A stretch of DNA of 39,860 nucleotides from positions 1-39,860 of the IMG/VR virus record IMGVR_UViG_3300009146_000024; one strand, 5' to 3'. Positions within the stretch are counted from its first letter, which is position 1. Each line of letters starts with the position of its first letter. This DNA is from a virus. Made by a program: the position numbers and the translations under genes. The notes below the pieces were generated by a model that was given only the letters and a program-made list of their open reading frames with translations, had not been told where the DNA came from and made no database searches. This document shows positions 13,569-22,623 of the stretch, one piece after another.

Positions 13569-15678
13569 CTGACAACGCCTGGGGATTCGCAACTGTCCCC
13601 ATGGGATCAGCGAGCATCTTGATGCCGGCGGGAGCGTCGGCTGGAATCAGTCCTTGGCCCGACTCAACCTGGCGCTTCCACTTCTCGAGCGGGCTAATAC
13701 CAAACCCGATGTCTTCAAGAATCTCCTCGGGGGAGATCCCCATCGACTCGGCGAGCCGTGTGCTCAGCCGGGTTATCCTATGTGGGCTGTCCTTCGCGTT
13801 GACCATCGCCTGGAGTAGCCTTGAAGACTTCGGCTTCAGCATCGCTCGGGCCACGTACTTCGGCACGGTCGCCAGGGCCGTGACCACCGCGACCTGTGCG
13901 GGCGACACATTGAATTGCGCTAGCTTAGCGGCGACTCCAGCCGCAGGTGCAATAATACTCCCGAGCTGGGTCATCGACAGCGCAGTCGTGCCGGCCTTGG
14001 TCGTGCGGCCCGTCTCGTTGAACCTGTCGAGCGCGTCGGCGTACCCCTCGTAATCCTTCACAAATTGCTTCCCGAACATGGCCTCCATGTACGCGCCGCC
14101 GAGCTTCTGGTGCTGGTTGAGCTGGACCCGCATCGCCGCAGGGTTGAGAGTCGGCACGCCGCTCTTGTTTTTGTTCGTGGCGTTCTCGGTAACGACTTCG
14201 GCCGTCGCAGCCTTGAGCTTCTGGAGTTCATCAGAACCGGGGCCAAGGGCCTTCTCGAGCCGCTTGTAGTCGTAGACGTCGCCCCTCTTGAGCAGATCGA
14301 GCGCATACTTCTTCGCTCCCTGCTTATCCATGCCGCCCACAAGGCCCTTAATAAACCCCGTGTTCAGCTGGCTAGAGTTCATGTCGTTGTCGACGTCCTG
14401 GAACTGTGTGTAGAGCTTCTTCGCGTCGTCGGGTAGCCGCTTCAATGTCGCAAAGTCAAGCGCCTTCGCCAACTCCGCTGCGCGCCATCGCTGCGCGTCT
14501 GGCAGACCCTCGTCCAGTGCGAGAGATCCCAGGGCGGTACGGGTAGACGCGATCTCATCCCAGTTTGCATAGTCGGACATTCTGCCGAGTAACGTGTCGG
14601 GCGGACTGGCCGGGTCGAGGTTGATCTTGAGGTTTTTAGTTCCCAAACCCCAGGGCATAACAACCGTCCCGGTTGATCCGCCCGTTTTCATGCTCTCAAG
14701 CTCGCCGATGGTTCGCACGGCGCTGTTGCGGAGCATCTGACCCGAACGAAGCTGACCGTCGAGCGCGGCGTGGATGGCGGAGCCCCAGTACGCGGGATCT
14801 ATGGTCTTACCGTACACGTCCCCCATCCCGCTGATTGCGTCTTGCAGCATGGCGGCTCGAGTCCCGCGCCACTTCTCGAACTCGCCCGCGTTCATGACGA
14901 GGCTGCCCCCGACGTTCTGCGCCCATCGGTAGACCGTGTTGTCGGAGAGATCGCCCATTCCGGCTACACCTTCTTCCGCAATCTGCCGTGCCATCGCGGG
15001 GTCGTAGCCAGCTTCTCGGAGCTTTCGAGCTTGCTCGGTGTTGTCGAGCATGGTCTCCAACTTCAAGCCCCGACGCATCGGGTTCCACCATTGCTTGCGT
15101 TGCTCGATCAGCTTTCCGTCGACGGTCTTTTCGTACACCTCCCGCACGCGGCTGTTGATCGTGTCCACCGTGCTTTGCCATTCGGGCGCAATACGGGGGT
15201 CCACCGGCATCATTTTCATCAGCCGGCTACCCATCTCACCCGTGGCAGCCCCCATGAACTGTTCGATGCCCGTGGGAATTGCGTGCTTTGCTGCGTCAGC
15301 AAACGAGTCGTCTCGACCCGAGGCCAAACCAGCGCCAAGTTCGGCAGCAGCGCCGACAGCGCCACTTGCCACTAGGGGAGCTGCGACCGCGGCCGCCTTG
15401 CCGACCATGCCCCCGCGAGCTAGCACCGGGGACACAACTCTACGAGTCGCCTCCTCAGCCGCGAGGCTACCCGCCCCAATTGCGAGGTTCTTCTTGAAGC
15501 TGTCCTCTGCCAACAGAGGGTTCGGTACGTTCTCCGCCGTGGCAGGCGGCACAGTTCCGCCCTCAAACGCAGCGGCTGCCCCTCCGCCCGTAGGCGCTGG
15601 AGTCCGTGTGGCCAGCTCTTCGTTGATGAGGCGTGCTCGTTCTTCGGCTGGTAGCTTCCTAAGTTCTTCGGCTGTCAT
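13561..15678 (-). CDS. Large internal virion (ejection-type) protein
   Basis: 705 aa. The first 70 residues are Ala/Pro-rich and disordered. A glycine/alanine-rich hydrophobic stretch (KAAAVAAPLVASGAVGAAAE, about residues 92-111) could insert into membrane. The rest is helical and charged, with another hydrophobic patch near residue 570 (TQLGSIIAPAAGVAAKL). Length, composition and position after two other helical proteins at the end of the structural cluster fit the DNA-ejection proteins of P22-like phages (gp16/gp20 role). No enzymatic motif is seen. Confidence 0.6.
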   Translation of the reverse strand: MTAEELRKLPAEERARLINEELATRTPAPTGGGAAAAFEGGTVPPATAENVPNPLLAEDSFKKNLAIGAGSLAAEEATRRVVSPVLARGGMVGKAAAVAAPLVASGAVGAAAELGAGLASGRDDSFADAAKHAIPTGIEQFMGAATGEMGSRLMKMMPVDPRIAPEWQSTVDTINSRVREVYEKTVDGKLIEQRKQWWNPMRRGLKLETMLDNTEQARKLREAGYDPAMARQIAEEGVAGMGDLSDNTVYRWAQNVGGSLVMNAGEFEKWRGTRAAMLQDAISGMGDVYGKTIDPAYWGSAIHAALDGQLRSGQMLRNSAVRTIGELESMKTGGSTGTVVMPWGLGTKNLKINLDPASPPDTLLGRMSDYANWDEIASTRTALGSLALDEGLPDAQRWRAAELAKALDFATLKRLPDDAKKLYTQFQDVDNDMNSSQLNTGFIKGLVGGMDKQGAKKYALDLLKRGDVYDYKRLEKALGPGSDELQKLKAATAEVVTENATNKNKSGVPTLNPAAMRVQLNQHQKLGGAYMEAMFGKQFVKDYEGYADALDRFNETGRTTKAGTTALSMTQLGSIIAPAAGVAAKLAQFNVSPAQVAVVTALATVPKYVARAMLKPKSSRLLQAMVNAKDSPHRITRLSTRLAESMGISPEEILEDIGFGISPLEKWKRQVESGQGLIPADAPAGIKMLADPMGTVANPQALSDQ

Positions 15679-17474
15679 CGCGCCATCCCCGGGTACGCTG
15701 CGCTCGGGAACGCACTACGGGCGTCCCGCTCGACATCCAGCCGCATCCTCTTGGCGTCCTTCTTGAGCGCATTCTTCTCTGGCTTAGCGGGGGCCTCCCC
15801 CTTCATCCTCATTAGCTCGTCGGTGCTCAGGTCCGCGAGGGGCCTAGTCGGCGTCGGCATGGTGGCCTTCACGTCGCCCTTGTCGCGCCTCTCGTTGGCG
15901 CCGCCGATCTTTGTCTCGCCCGCTCGAACCTTCGCGGCGTATGCCGGCAGGCCCTTCTCGTACGAGACGAACTCGCCCCGGTCGATGTACTCGAGATTCT
16001 TGGGATCGCCTACTGCGATCAGCCCGCCGGGTCCCCACCGCTTGACGGTTTCGGATGGCGGGATTGGAGGGACTCCGAGGTCGGGCGTGTCAATTGCGAT
16101 CGAGTCCCAGTAGCCCTTGTTCTGTCGCAACGTTCGCAGTACGTTGTTCTGCATGTCCCGCATCCGATGCCGAAACGTCTTGATGTTGTCGTTCTCGTTC
16201 GGATGCGCCTTTTTGAGATCTTCGCGCTCACTCTCGTTCGACTGCTTGCCCGTGACCTCGTTGATATAGCGCGAAACGATCTGCCTCTGGTTCCCGAGAA
16301 ACGTTGCGATCTCGGGATCTTGCACCTCGATGGATTCAAGCCACTTGATGAACGGCACGTGCAACCGGCCAACCGGGACCTTCTTCTGGGCGACCAGCTT
16401 ATCGAACTGATCAATGGTATTCCCAAGCGTCGAGTACAGGTTGACCAGGCTGTTCTGTTCCTGTTGGATCTTGTCAGCCTTGATCGCCGAAGCTTTCGAC
16501 TTGCTCCTGGCGCCCGTGATCCTCTCGATCATCCGCACGGCGCCCTCAGTATCCTTGTTCTTGGCCAAGTCATCCACCAGGCCGCCCTCGGCCTCGCCCA
16601 GTGTTGGGAGGATATCCTTCCTCATTCGGCCCACGAGCATCTCTTGACCAAAGGTATCACCCTCAGCGATAGCTTGATTCATTGCCTTTAGCCAAGACTC
16701 AAACGGTGTACCAGGCTTATCAGCCTCGTTCATCGTTTTGATAAAGTCAGCACTCGGCTCGCCCTTCTCATTCATGATGGTGAGGGCGAGCTTTTTTTCG
16801 TCCGGCGTCCACTGGCCGGTATAGTTATCCCGTTGGAGTTGGAAGTTTTCGCCGTTCAGGACCTTTCCAGCGGCCTCCATGTTCTCGACGTTGGCCCTGC
16901 CGGCGTCCGTCCCGACGTCGAACATCTGCTTGTTCCCCGAGAGGTACTGCTGCACCCCGTGGTTCCAAGTCTCCAAGGCCATTTTCTTGTACGCCTCGAG
17001 CCGCTGCTGGCGACCCCACTCCACTGTGGCGTCGGTCTTCGCGCGTTCGGCCGCGGTTCCAGCCTCCTCGTGCTTGACTTGGGCCGCGCCCGTTCTCTCG
17101 GTGACACCAGTCCTGCGTTCCTCTAGGCCGAGGCTCTTCTCCTCGCGGCCGCCTCGTTCCTGCTCGCGCTTAACGCGCTCCGTAGACTCCCACTCGTTGA
17201 AGTTTTGCTGCCGCTCCCTGAGCCCGTGGACTTGCTCGAACTCCTTGATCTTCTCCGCGTGCTCTTTCGCCTGCTGGTCCATCCGCGAGGAAAACTCGTA
17301 CGTCTTGCGGTTCTCGTCGCGAAGCTTTCGTGATTCTTCAGCCTGCGCCTCCAGCACCCGCTCAAGCTCAGATGGTCCGCTAAAGACCCCGGACTTGTTC
17401 CTGAGCTCTTGCATCATCATGATCTGCCGCATCTTGCGGTCCTGGGCAGCCCCAGCGAGATCGACAATTGGCAT
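15675..17474 (-). CDS. Coiled-coil internal virion protein
   Basis: 599 aa. Residues about 40-170 are extremely rich in Glu, Arg, Lys and Gln with heptads (LERVLEAQAEESRKLRDE, EKIKEFEQVHGLRERQQNF), a long coiled coil. The remainder is mixed helical. The stop overlaps the next gene's start by 4 nt. It probably belongs to the ejected protein set with the 705-aa and 186-aa neighbours. The start follows GGTGA. No domain recognised. Confidence 0.6.
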   Translation of the reverse strand: MPIVDLAGAAQDRKMRQIMMMQELRNKSGVFSGPSELERVLEAQAEESRKLRDENRKTYEFSSRMDQQAKEHAEKIKEFEQVHGLRERQQNFNEWESTERVKREQERGGREEKSLGLEERRTGVTERTGAAQVKHEEAGTAAERAKTDATVEWGRQQRLEAYKKMALETWNHGVQQYLSGNKQMFDVGTDAGRANVENMEAAGKVLNGENFQLQRDNYTGQWTPDEKKLALTIMNEKGEPSADFIKTMNEADKPGTPFESWLKAMNQAIAEGDTFGQEMLVGRMRKDILPTLGEAEGGLVDDLAKNKDTEGAVRMIERITGARSKSKASAIKADKIQQEQNSLVNLYSTLGNTIDQFDKLVAQKKVPVGRLHVPFIKWLESIEVQDPEIATFLGNQRQIVSRYINEVTGKQSNESEREDLKKAHPNENDNIKTFRHRMRDMQNNVLRTLRQNKGYWDSIAIDTPDLGVPPIPPSETVKRWGPGGLIAVGDPKNLEYIDRGEFVSYEKGLPAYAAKVRAGETKIGGANERRDKGDVKATMPTPTRPLADLSTDELMRMKGEAPAKPEKNALKKDAKRMRLDVERDARSAFPSAAYPGMAR

Positions 17475-17482
17475 GATTCACC

Positions 17483-18043
17483 TCACACGGCGTAGCTACC
17501 GCTACTCGGTCTGGTTGCTCCCGTCTGCGCGATCACGTTTGCCCAAGGCGGCACATCCGACCGGCGCATGAAGTCCGCAAACACGCGGGCCATCGCCGCC
17601 TCTCTACCGCCCATCTCAGCCTGCGCCACACCCGCTTGGCCTGCGAAGACCTGGCCCAGGGCTTTCTGTCTCTGGTCCTCGAGCGTCGTCTGGAACTCAG
17701 CGCCCTTGGCAGCGATGTCCTGCGAAGTCTTCTGCCGTAGGTCCGCTTGCTGCTGCAGGTTCGCGCTGCTGTAAAGGGCGCCGCGTGAGCCCAGCGACTC
17801 GCCGATCTGCGACGCCTGGCGCCCAGCCTCGCGGTTCGCTACGTCGACATACTTGCTGAACATGTCCTCGAAGCGATTGGTGGTGTTGTTCTCGATGCCC
17901 CCGTACTCCTTACCGAGCATCGCCGCGTAGTTGGTTCCCGCTTCCCCTGGCCCAACGTAGCCCGGCGCGATTGCCGCGTTGGTACTAGCTTGCGATTGCT
18001 GTACGCCGCCAGATGTTCCAGGCTGCGACTGTTGTACGCCCAT
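17483..18043 (-). CDS. Internal virion-type protein, Gln/Ala-rich
   Basis: 186 aa. The N-terminus contains a near-duplicated GVQQSQPGTSGGVQQSQAST. The middle is helical (REAGRQASQIGESLGSRGAL, NLQQQADLRQKTSQDIAAKG). The pattern of alanine/glutamine helices with a glycine turn (SRGALYSS) is common in proteins of the P22 gp7 region. One-base overlap with the previous gene. Function by position only. Confidence 0.6.
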   Translation of the reverse strand: MGVQQSQPGTSGGVQQSQASTNAAIAPGYVGPGEAGTNYAAMLGKEYGGIENNTTNRFEDMFSKYVDVANREAGRQASQIGESLGSRGALYSSANLQQQADLRQKTSQDIAAKGAEFQTTLEDQRQKALGQVFAGQAGVAQAEMGGREAAMARVFADFMRRSDVPPWANVIAQTGATRPSSGSYAV

Positions 18044-18663
18044 CAGACGTCCTCCTCAGTTACTCCCCAGCGGCCCATCGTACCAGCGCGCTTCTCCCGA
18101 AGCCTTGAGATCCTCGCGTCCCGCGCCGGCGTGCTTGGCATCTCCGACAGCTGGTCGGCCTTCTTTTCGAACCTGTGAATCCGACTCCAAGCGTTCTCGC
18201 CTCGAGCGGCCCATGCACCCGGCTTCTGCCCGCTTGCCCACGCGTCTCGAGCCCTCACGCGCGCCAGGTACAAGCGTTGCTCGGGCTTCATCGAGCCCCT
18301 AGCGATGTCCTCGTCGGTCATCTCAGGGATGTTCTCCCCGCGTCCACCCGTGAAGTGCAAAGCCGCGGCTTCCTCGGGCGTCATCTCGGGAACCGTGAGG
18401 TCGAACTTCGACTTCGCCTGATCGCCCCCGCTCTGCAAGAACTCCATGAACGAAGGGTACTGCTTGTCGATGTTCGACATCGCCATGCGGTACGAGTAGT
18501 CCTTCATGGCACGATCTTGGGGATCCTCAGGCGTGCGGTAGATCTTGGGGTCTCTACCGCCCGGTGTTCCCTCGTCGAAAGCGCCCGCCGATTGCGCAGC
18601 GCCTGCGCCTGCCGCAGCCGTCGCAGCCACCGCCGATACGACCGCCGCCGTTGTTAGTGCCAT
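18043..18663 (-). CDS. Virion-associated protein with hydrophobic N-terminus
   Basis: 206 aa. Residues 1-27 form an alanine-rich hydrophobic helix (TTAAVVSAVAATAAAGAGAA), a signal-like or membrane-active segment often found in phage internal proteins. Then a charged helical body (DYSYRMAMSNIDKQYPSF, RLYLARVRARDAWASG). GGAGGAACG precedes the start. It is the first gene of the ejection-protein group in the direction of transcription. Confidence 0.6.
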   Translation of the reverse strand: MALTTAAVVSAVAATAAAGAGAAQSAGAFDEGTPGGRDPKIYRTPEDPQDRAMKDYSYRMAMSNIDKQYPSFMEFLQSGGDQAKSKFDLTVPEMTPEEAAALHFTGGRGENIPEMTDEDIARGSMKPEQRLYLARVRARDAWASGQKPGAWAARGENAWSRIHRFEKKADQLSEMPSTPARDARISRLREKRAGTMGRWGVTEEDV

Positions 18664-18672
18664 CGTTCCTCC

Positions 18673-19239
18673 TTAGTCGAAGAAAGTCCACAGGATCAAT
18701 CGACCATCCTCTGGACCTGAGCCATGCCCATAGACGGGAAGCGCTGCGTGGAGCAATTCGCTCCTGATGACGATCATCCTATTCGGTGCGCAATCAACCT
18801 TCGCACGGATCTCCCACGCATCCACGTTGCTCTGGTCCCGCTGGAGAACCGCCAGTTCATATTCGTCTTTCGGGTGCGCGAACATTCCGGTCTCTTTGTG
18901 GCGCAGTAGAACGGTGCCCCCAGGGGAGGGGTTAATGTAGAGGAAAGACGCGAAGCGAGAGACAGATAGATCACTGTGTGCCCACTGCGGGGGCACCGTT
19001 CCAGTTATCGACAACCGAAAAGCGCAGATCTTGATGATTACTCGAGAACCCACCAGCCACGACAGTAGGTGCGTCAGTTGCTCCTTAACGCACTCGGGCA
19101 CCTCTGCCGACACGCCCTGGTAGATTACTCCGTCAGGACCCTTGCGATCCTCATACGGTACCAATCGACTGTACTCTCGCAGTATCTCGAACTCGCCCTG
19201 CGGGAGCGCGTCGTCGATGGCATAGAAGTACGGGATCAT
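18673..19239 (-). CDS. 2-oxoglutarate/Fe(II)-dependent oxygenase
   Basis: 188 aa. WAHSDLSVSRFASFLYINP supplies the H-x-D iron ligands near residues 86-88. RSELLHAALPVYGHG gives the distal histidine near residue 164, and EDGRLILWTFF the arginine that would bind 2-oxoglutarate. The double-stranded beta-helix strands between them fit. Proteins of this type are often found among phage tail genes; the substrate (protein or DNA) is unknown. It overlaps the GNAT gene by 4 nt, so it belongs to one modification cassette. Confidence 0.8.
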   Translation of the reverse strand: MIPYFYAIDDALPQGEFEILREYSRLVPYEDRKGPDGVIYQGVSAEVPECVKEQLTHLLSWLVGSRVIIKICAFRLSITGTVPPQWAHSDLSVSRFASFLYINPSPGGTVLLRHKETGMFAHPKDEYELAVLQRDQSNVDAWEIRAKVDCAPNRMIVIRSELLHAALPVYGHGSGPEDGRLILWTFFD

Positions 19240-19739
19240 ATTGCCTTTACGTACTGTGAGTCGAACGGCAGGTACCCGTTCCTGGTGTAGAACTGGCCCA
19301 GCTCACTGGCCTTGTTGTGGTCCATGTGCGCCATAGTTACTCGGGTGCACTTGCGGAACTTGGCCCACTCCTCGAACGCTTGGAGTAGCCGCGTGCCTGT
19401 TCCCTTTTCCGCCCCAGGCCACACGTACCAGAACAGCTCAGAGGCACATATGCCACCATCGAAGACGTTCTCGTACGTGACTCCTGCAATCGCCCCTTTG
19501 AGTTCGAAGTTCTCATGGGCGCACAGTACTATCCCAATGCCCCCCTTCATGAACTCCTGCATCTTCCTCACGAACACCGTCGGGTCGAACTTCATTATCC
19601 CCTGGCCGTACATCCCCGCAAACACTTGCCCCATTACTGCCAGGATCTGAAAGTCCTTCTCCGTCGCCGTCGCAATGAAAGAGTTCTTCGAGGAGGATTC
19701 CGAAAATGTGGTAGTCTCGGTAGATTCCATCGCGTACAT
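19236..19739 (-). CDS. GNAT-family acetyltransferase
   Basis: 167 aa from ATG at 19739, though the true start may be internal. Domain features are FIATATEKDFQ (strand 1), GIVLCAHENFELKGAIAGV, the acetyl-CoA loop region PGAEKGTGTRLLQAFEEWAK near residue 108, and HNKASELGQFYTRNGYLPF at the end. The Q/R-x2-G-x-G/A loop is represented by EKGTGTRL. Its first 76 codons overlap the upstream GNAT gene, and the first 20 or so do not look like GNAT sequence. Confidence 0.8.
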   Translation of the reverse strand: MYAMESTETTTFSESSSKNSFIATATEKDFQILAVMGQVFAGMYGQGIMKFDPTVFVRKMQEFMKGGIGIVLCAHENFELKGAIAGVTYENVFDGGICASELFWYVWPGAEKGTGTRLLQAFEEWAKFRKCTRVTMAHMDHNKASELGQFYTRNGYLPFDSQYVKAI

Positions 19740-20148
19740 GAGCCTTTCTCATCACGCCCTCTGGCTTGAACCCAAGCCGCAACACGAGCTTGATGGCTGT
19801 CTTGTTGTCCTCCGGCAGCACAACCGTCATCCTACGGAGCTTCGCCCGTACGGCAAACTCCTGGAGTGCCTCCGTTATGATCGGCTCTCGCCCTCGCAAC
19901 CGCCGGTCGAACATGACCAAGTGCAAGTTAGCATCGAGCTTCGGCCTCACTTGTGTCGCAGCCGCAAGACCAATTACGTCTTCGCCCTCCACAAACTCGT
20001 AGAACTGGTTCGTCGGGGCCAGCAAGTTCTCCCGAAATGCCTCCATTGTTCGAGGAATGACGTCATCGAAGACCTGTGGATACAGCTTCATGCGGTTCCA
20101 CAGTTCCTCGATCTTCCCGTTGGTCAGAACTAGCGGTCGGTATTCCAT
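19513..20148 (-). CDS. GNAT-family acetyltransferase, tail overlaps the next gene
   Basis: 211 aa. The GNAT core spans about residues 1-156: EFVEGEDVIGLAAAT, REPIITEALQEFAVRAKLRR, then EDNKTAIKLVLRLGFKPEG and DYHIFGILLEELF. This is the RimJ/RimL-like pattern with LGFKPEG. Beyond residue 156 the sequence (HCDGDGEGLSDPG and on) is out-of-frame reading of the next gene and probably carries no domain. The overlap is 227 nt. It follows the small tail-fibre gene. Confidence 0.75.
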   Translation of the reverse strand: MEYRPLVLTNGKIEELWNRMKLYPQVFDDVIPRTMEAFRENLLAPTNQFYEFVEGEDVIGLAAATQVRPKLDANLHLVMFDRRLRGREPIITEALQEFAVRAKLRRMTVVLPEDNKTAIKLVLRLGFKPEGVMRKAHVRDGIYRDYHIFGILLEELFHCDGDGEGLSDPGSNGASVCGDVRPGDNEVRPDGVREEDAGVHEGGHWDSTVRP

Positions 20149-20149
20149 G

Positions 20150-20926
20150 TCAGGTACAAGCGATCAGGGTCAGGTTGCCAGCCCTGAGGCGCCCCAGAAC
20201 GGTAGGGCCGAGGGAGAACACGTTTACCGTGTAGTTGTGATCGAGTGTGTCGAGAGTCCCTATGACAGACTCGTAGAAGATCGTCCAAGGCAGCTCCTGG
20301 GGCACTGGGTTGCCCGCCGCGGAGCCTTGTGCGAACCCATACATGTCGGCAACGATCTCCGAGCCGTCCCGTACCAGCTGCGCGTGGACGTCGATCCCAG
20401 GCCCACCCGAGACGACAGCCGTCCCCATCAGGTAGACCCGCACGGTGAGAAAGGAAGCAAAGGTACTACCGTGGGTTCGAATGATGGGCACAGACAGGTA
20501 GCCGGCGTGTCCGCCCGTCGCTCCGATGTCGATGTTGTCGCGTGAACGATGGTGATGTCCGATATCCCAGACTGACCCGCCGATTTCAAGCTTGGCCTTG
20601 GTGACGTTGGCATCTAGGATCTTATCGGTTGTTACGGAGCCAGGACCCAAGTCGGCCGCCGCAATACTACCATCGACGATCTTGCTGCTGTCTACGGAGT
20701 TGGGCTTCATGTTCGAAAGCCCGACCGAGCCTGGGCCCAGCATTCCGTCTACAACGCTCCCGGGCTTGATGTTCGAGCCCTGTTGGTTCCAAGCATCGTA
20801 GATGGTGTTTAGGTCCAGGTCTACTTCCGACGAGAGAATAGGCGCCTCGTTACCAGGCGCCGCAGCTACTTCACTTACGTACTCGCGAGTCCCGAAGGTC
20901 TTTAGCGGCCGCTGAATGTTAGCCAT
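20150..20926 (-). CDS. Small tail-fibre-like protein
   Basis: 258 aa from the ATG at 20926 (MANIQRPL). An anchor region with SSEVDLDLNTIYDAWNQQG near residue 32 is shared with the large fibre at 23398. It is followed by short fibre repeats of the form GS-V-x3-KI-x-D (SSKIVDGSIAAADLGPGSVT). The C-terminal half is a beta-rich domain (STFASFLTVRVYLMGTAVV) with no chaperone. The two fibres probably attach to the same tail site. Confidence 0.75.
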   Translation of the reverse strand: MANIQRPLKTFGTREYVSEVAAAPGNEAPILSSEVDLDLNTIYDAWNQQGSNIKPGSVVDGMLGPGSVGLSNMKPNSVDSSKIVDGSIAAADLGPGSVTTDKILDANVTKAKLEIGGSVWDIGHHHRSRDNIDIGATGGHAGYLSVPIIRTHGSTFASFLTVRVYLMGTAVVSGGPGIDVHAQLVRDGSEIVADMYGFAQGSAAGNPVPQELPWTIFYESVIGTLDTLDHNYTVNVFSLGPTVLGRLRAGNLTLIACT

Positions 20927-20927
20927 C

Positions 20928-22595
20928 TCACCCCCACAGACAGAGATCCCAGTGAGTCTTGTCCCAGATACCAAACGGAGCCTCGATCGGCCCCCTGGTG
21001 GGGAAGAACTCGCCAGAAGGAATGAACAGATCCGTGTAAGCTCTCCAGCTTGGCTTCGCGCCACTCGAGCTGGCGGGGTACCGGAATCGGTACCTCCGAA
21101 CAGGACTCGTCACGTTGAAGTCCACGAACTCGAAGCCCTGGTGTGAATATAGAGGAACCACAGGCGGCGGGGTCGTGAACGTCTTGCCCCGGTCAACACT
21201 TACTTCGACGAAATACGGAGCTTCCTGAAGGCGTACCGGATGGTTTTGCGATACCATGATACGTTCGAGTGTCCCGTTAGTCGCCGCCTCCTTGCCGTAG
21301 TACATATCAGGAGTGTCGAAGAACATTTCTACTCCGCCCGTTGAGTCGGCCTGCACGTAGTCCCCAACGATCCGCTCGTCTATGATAAAGAAGTCGTGAC
21401 TATGGCCCGCTACCAGGGTCGGGAAGATCTCCGGGTACGTCGCAAGATCGAAGACACGGGCCGCATTCTGGCTTATCTTTTGCGGCCACTCGTAGAACGC
21501 GGTCAGGCCCGGGATGATATCGCGGGTCCACGAGTCCCGAAGGTAGTCGTAGATCAGAACAACTACATCTCCGTTCTTCTGTGGGATCGCTAGGTGGTAC
21601 TCCTTGAAGGCCATGAACATCGTGGCGAATGGGAGAGTCTGCCAGTCTACGGTGTCTGGCAAATCCTTGTCGACGTCGACCAGCTGCCGAATGTAGGAAT
21701 GGATCGGCGTACCGATCGGGCTCAACTTCGCTCCATCCCACATGTACACGTTGAAGTCATTGGCGACGAAGATATGGAACTGACCCGCGCTAGCCAACGT
21801 CCACGGGAACGCGCAACCTAGCCCGTTGACTCGAGGCTGCGGCAGGAAGGGAGCCGTGTCGATACCTGTTACCACGAGGTCAGTGATCGAATCCTTCCTA
21901 TAGACCGCGAGCCTATCATTGAGTCGCTTTCCCCCCGTTATCGGCTCCACGCTTCCGTCGTAGAGCTCGAGGAATCCACCCTCGCCTCCCGTTGCTCCCC
22001 ACTTCGTGTAGTCTCCCTGCTTCGACCAGTGAATCCGGCTCGCCCCACTAACGCCCTGACCCGTGTCGGGCTGCTGATCCAGGAGCCGCATGAGGATCAC
22101 GCGGTTGTTGAAGTATTCTAGGAAGCATCCCTTCGGGGATGGTAGGACCTCGATGGTATTTATATTCGGGGCACTCTTATGCACCGCGGACACGGCCGAG
22201 GCCCGGCAGACAAACAGTCGCTCCTCACCCTGCGTCGACGAGAAGCGTACGTTCCAATCGGAATCGACTCCCAAGTCTACCGGGATCGCCGTGCTGTTGA
22301 ACGTGTAGCTAGCCTCGTTGTACAAGAAGACCACGTTGTCGGCGAGTGTACTGGCCCCGAGGGCCATCAAGGACTTCTCGCCTGTCGCGTCCGTTTGAGT
22401 GTTGAAGTCCATAAGACTTCGCGTTGCAATAACCTGCATCACGCGCGAGCGCCCTGGCGGCCGTAGGACGTTCCCAAACCGGAAGCGTACGTTCTGGCAC
22501 CACGGGGTGTACTCCGGGCCGATCATGTCGGCCACGGCGCTGGTGTACAACCCCTTCATAGGGATGAGGTTTCTGGTGTAGTTCTGCGCGCCCAC
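20928..22595 (-). CDS. P22 gp10-like tail hub / DNA stabilisation protein
   Basis: 555 aa from a GTG at 22595. Early NLIPMKGLYTSAVADMIG and QNVRFRFGNVLRPPGR, then repeated beta blades (FLYNEASYTFN, SKQGDYTKWGATGGEGGFLE, KRLNDRLAVYRKDSITDL), fit the propeller-like tail hubs that close the portal in short-tailed phages. It lies right after the adaptor gene as in P22-like maps. Only an AAGAGA serves as ribosome site; the palindromic motif copy d lies 11 nt before the start. Confidence 0.8.
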   Translation of the reverse strand: MGAQNYTRNLIPMKGLYTSAVADMIGPEYTPWCQNVRFRFGNVLRPPGRSRVMQVIATRSLMDFNTQTDATGEKSLMALGASTLADNVVFLYNEASYTFNSTAIPVDLGVDSDWNVRFSSTQGEERLFVCRASAVSAVHKSAPNINTIEVLPSPKGCFLEYFNNRVILMRLLDQQPDTGQGVSGASRIHWSKQGDYTKWGATGGEGGFLELYDGSVEPITGGKRLNDRLAVYRKDSITDLVVTGIDTAPFLPQPRVNGLGCAFPWTLASAGQFHIFVANDFNVYMWDGAKLSPIGTPIHSYIRQLVDVDKDLPDTVDWQTLPFATMFMAFKEYHLAIPQKNGDVVVLIYDYLRDSWTRDIIPGLTAFYEWPQKISQNAARVFDLATYPEIFPTLVAGHSHDFFIIDERIVGDYVQADSTGGVEMFFDTPDMYYGKEAATNGTLERIMVSQNHPVRLQEAPYFVEVSVDRGKTFTTPPPVVPLYSHQGFEFVDFNVTSPVRRYRFRYPASSSGAKPSWRAYTDLFIPSGEFFPTRGPIEAPFGIWDKTHWDLCLWG

Positions 22596-22605
22596 TCTCT
22601 TGACC

Positions 22606-22620
22606 CTTCAATTATTGAAG
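22606..22620 (-). promoter_or_regulatory. Palindromic motif copy d (CTTCAA-TTA-TTGAAG)
   Basis: A perfect 6-bp inverted repeat around a 3-nt centre lies in the 28-nt gap between the adaptor and tail-hub genes. On the minus strand the arm ends 11 nt before the GTG of the hub gene. Its plus-strand right flank (GCGG) matches that of copy e on the minus strand. Confidence 0.5.
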
Positions 22621-22623
22621 CGG

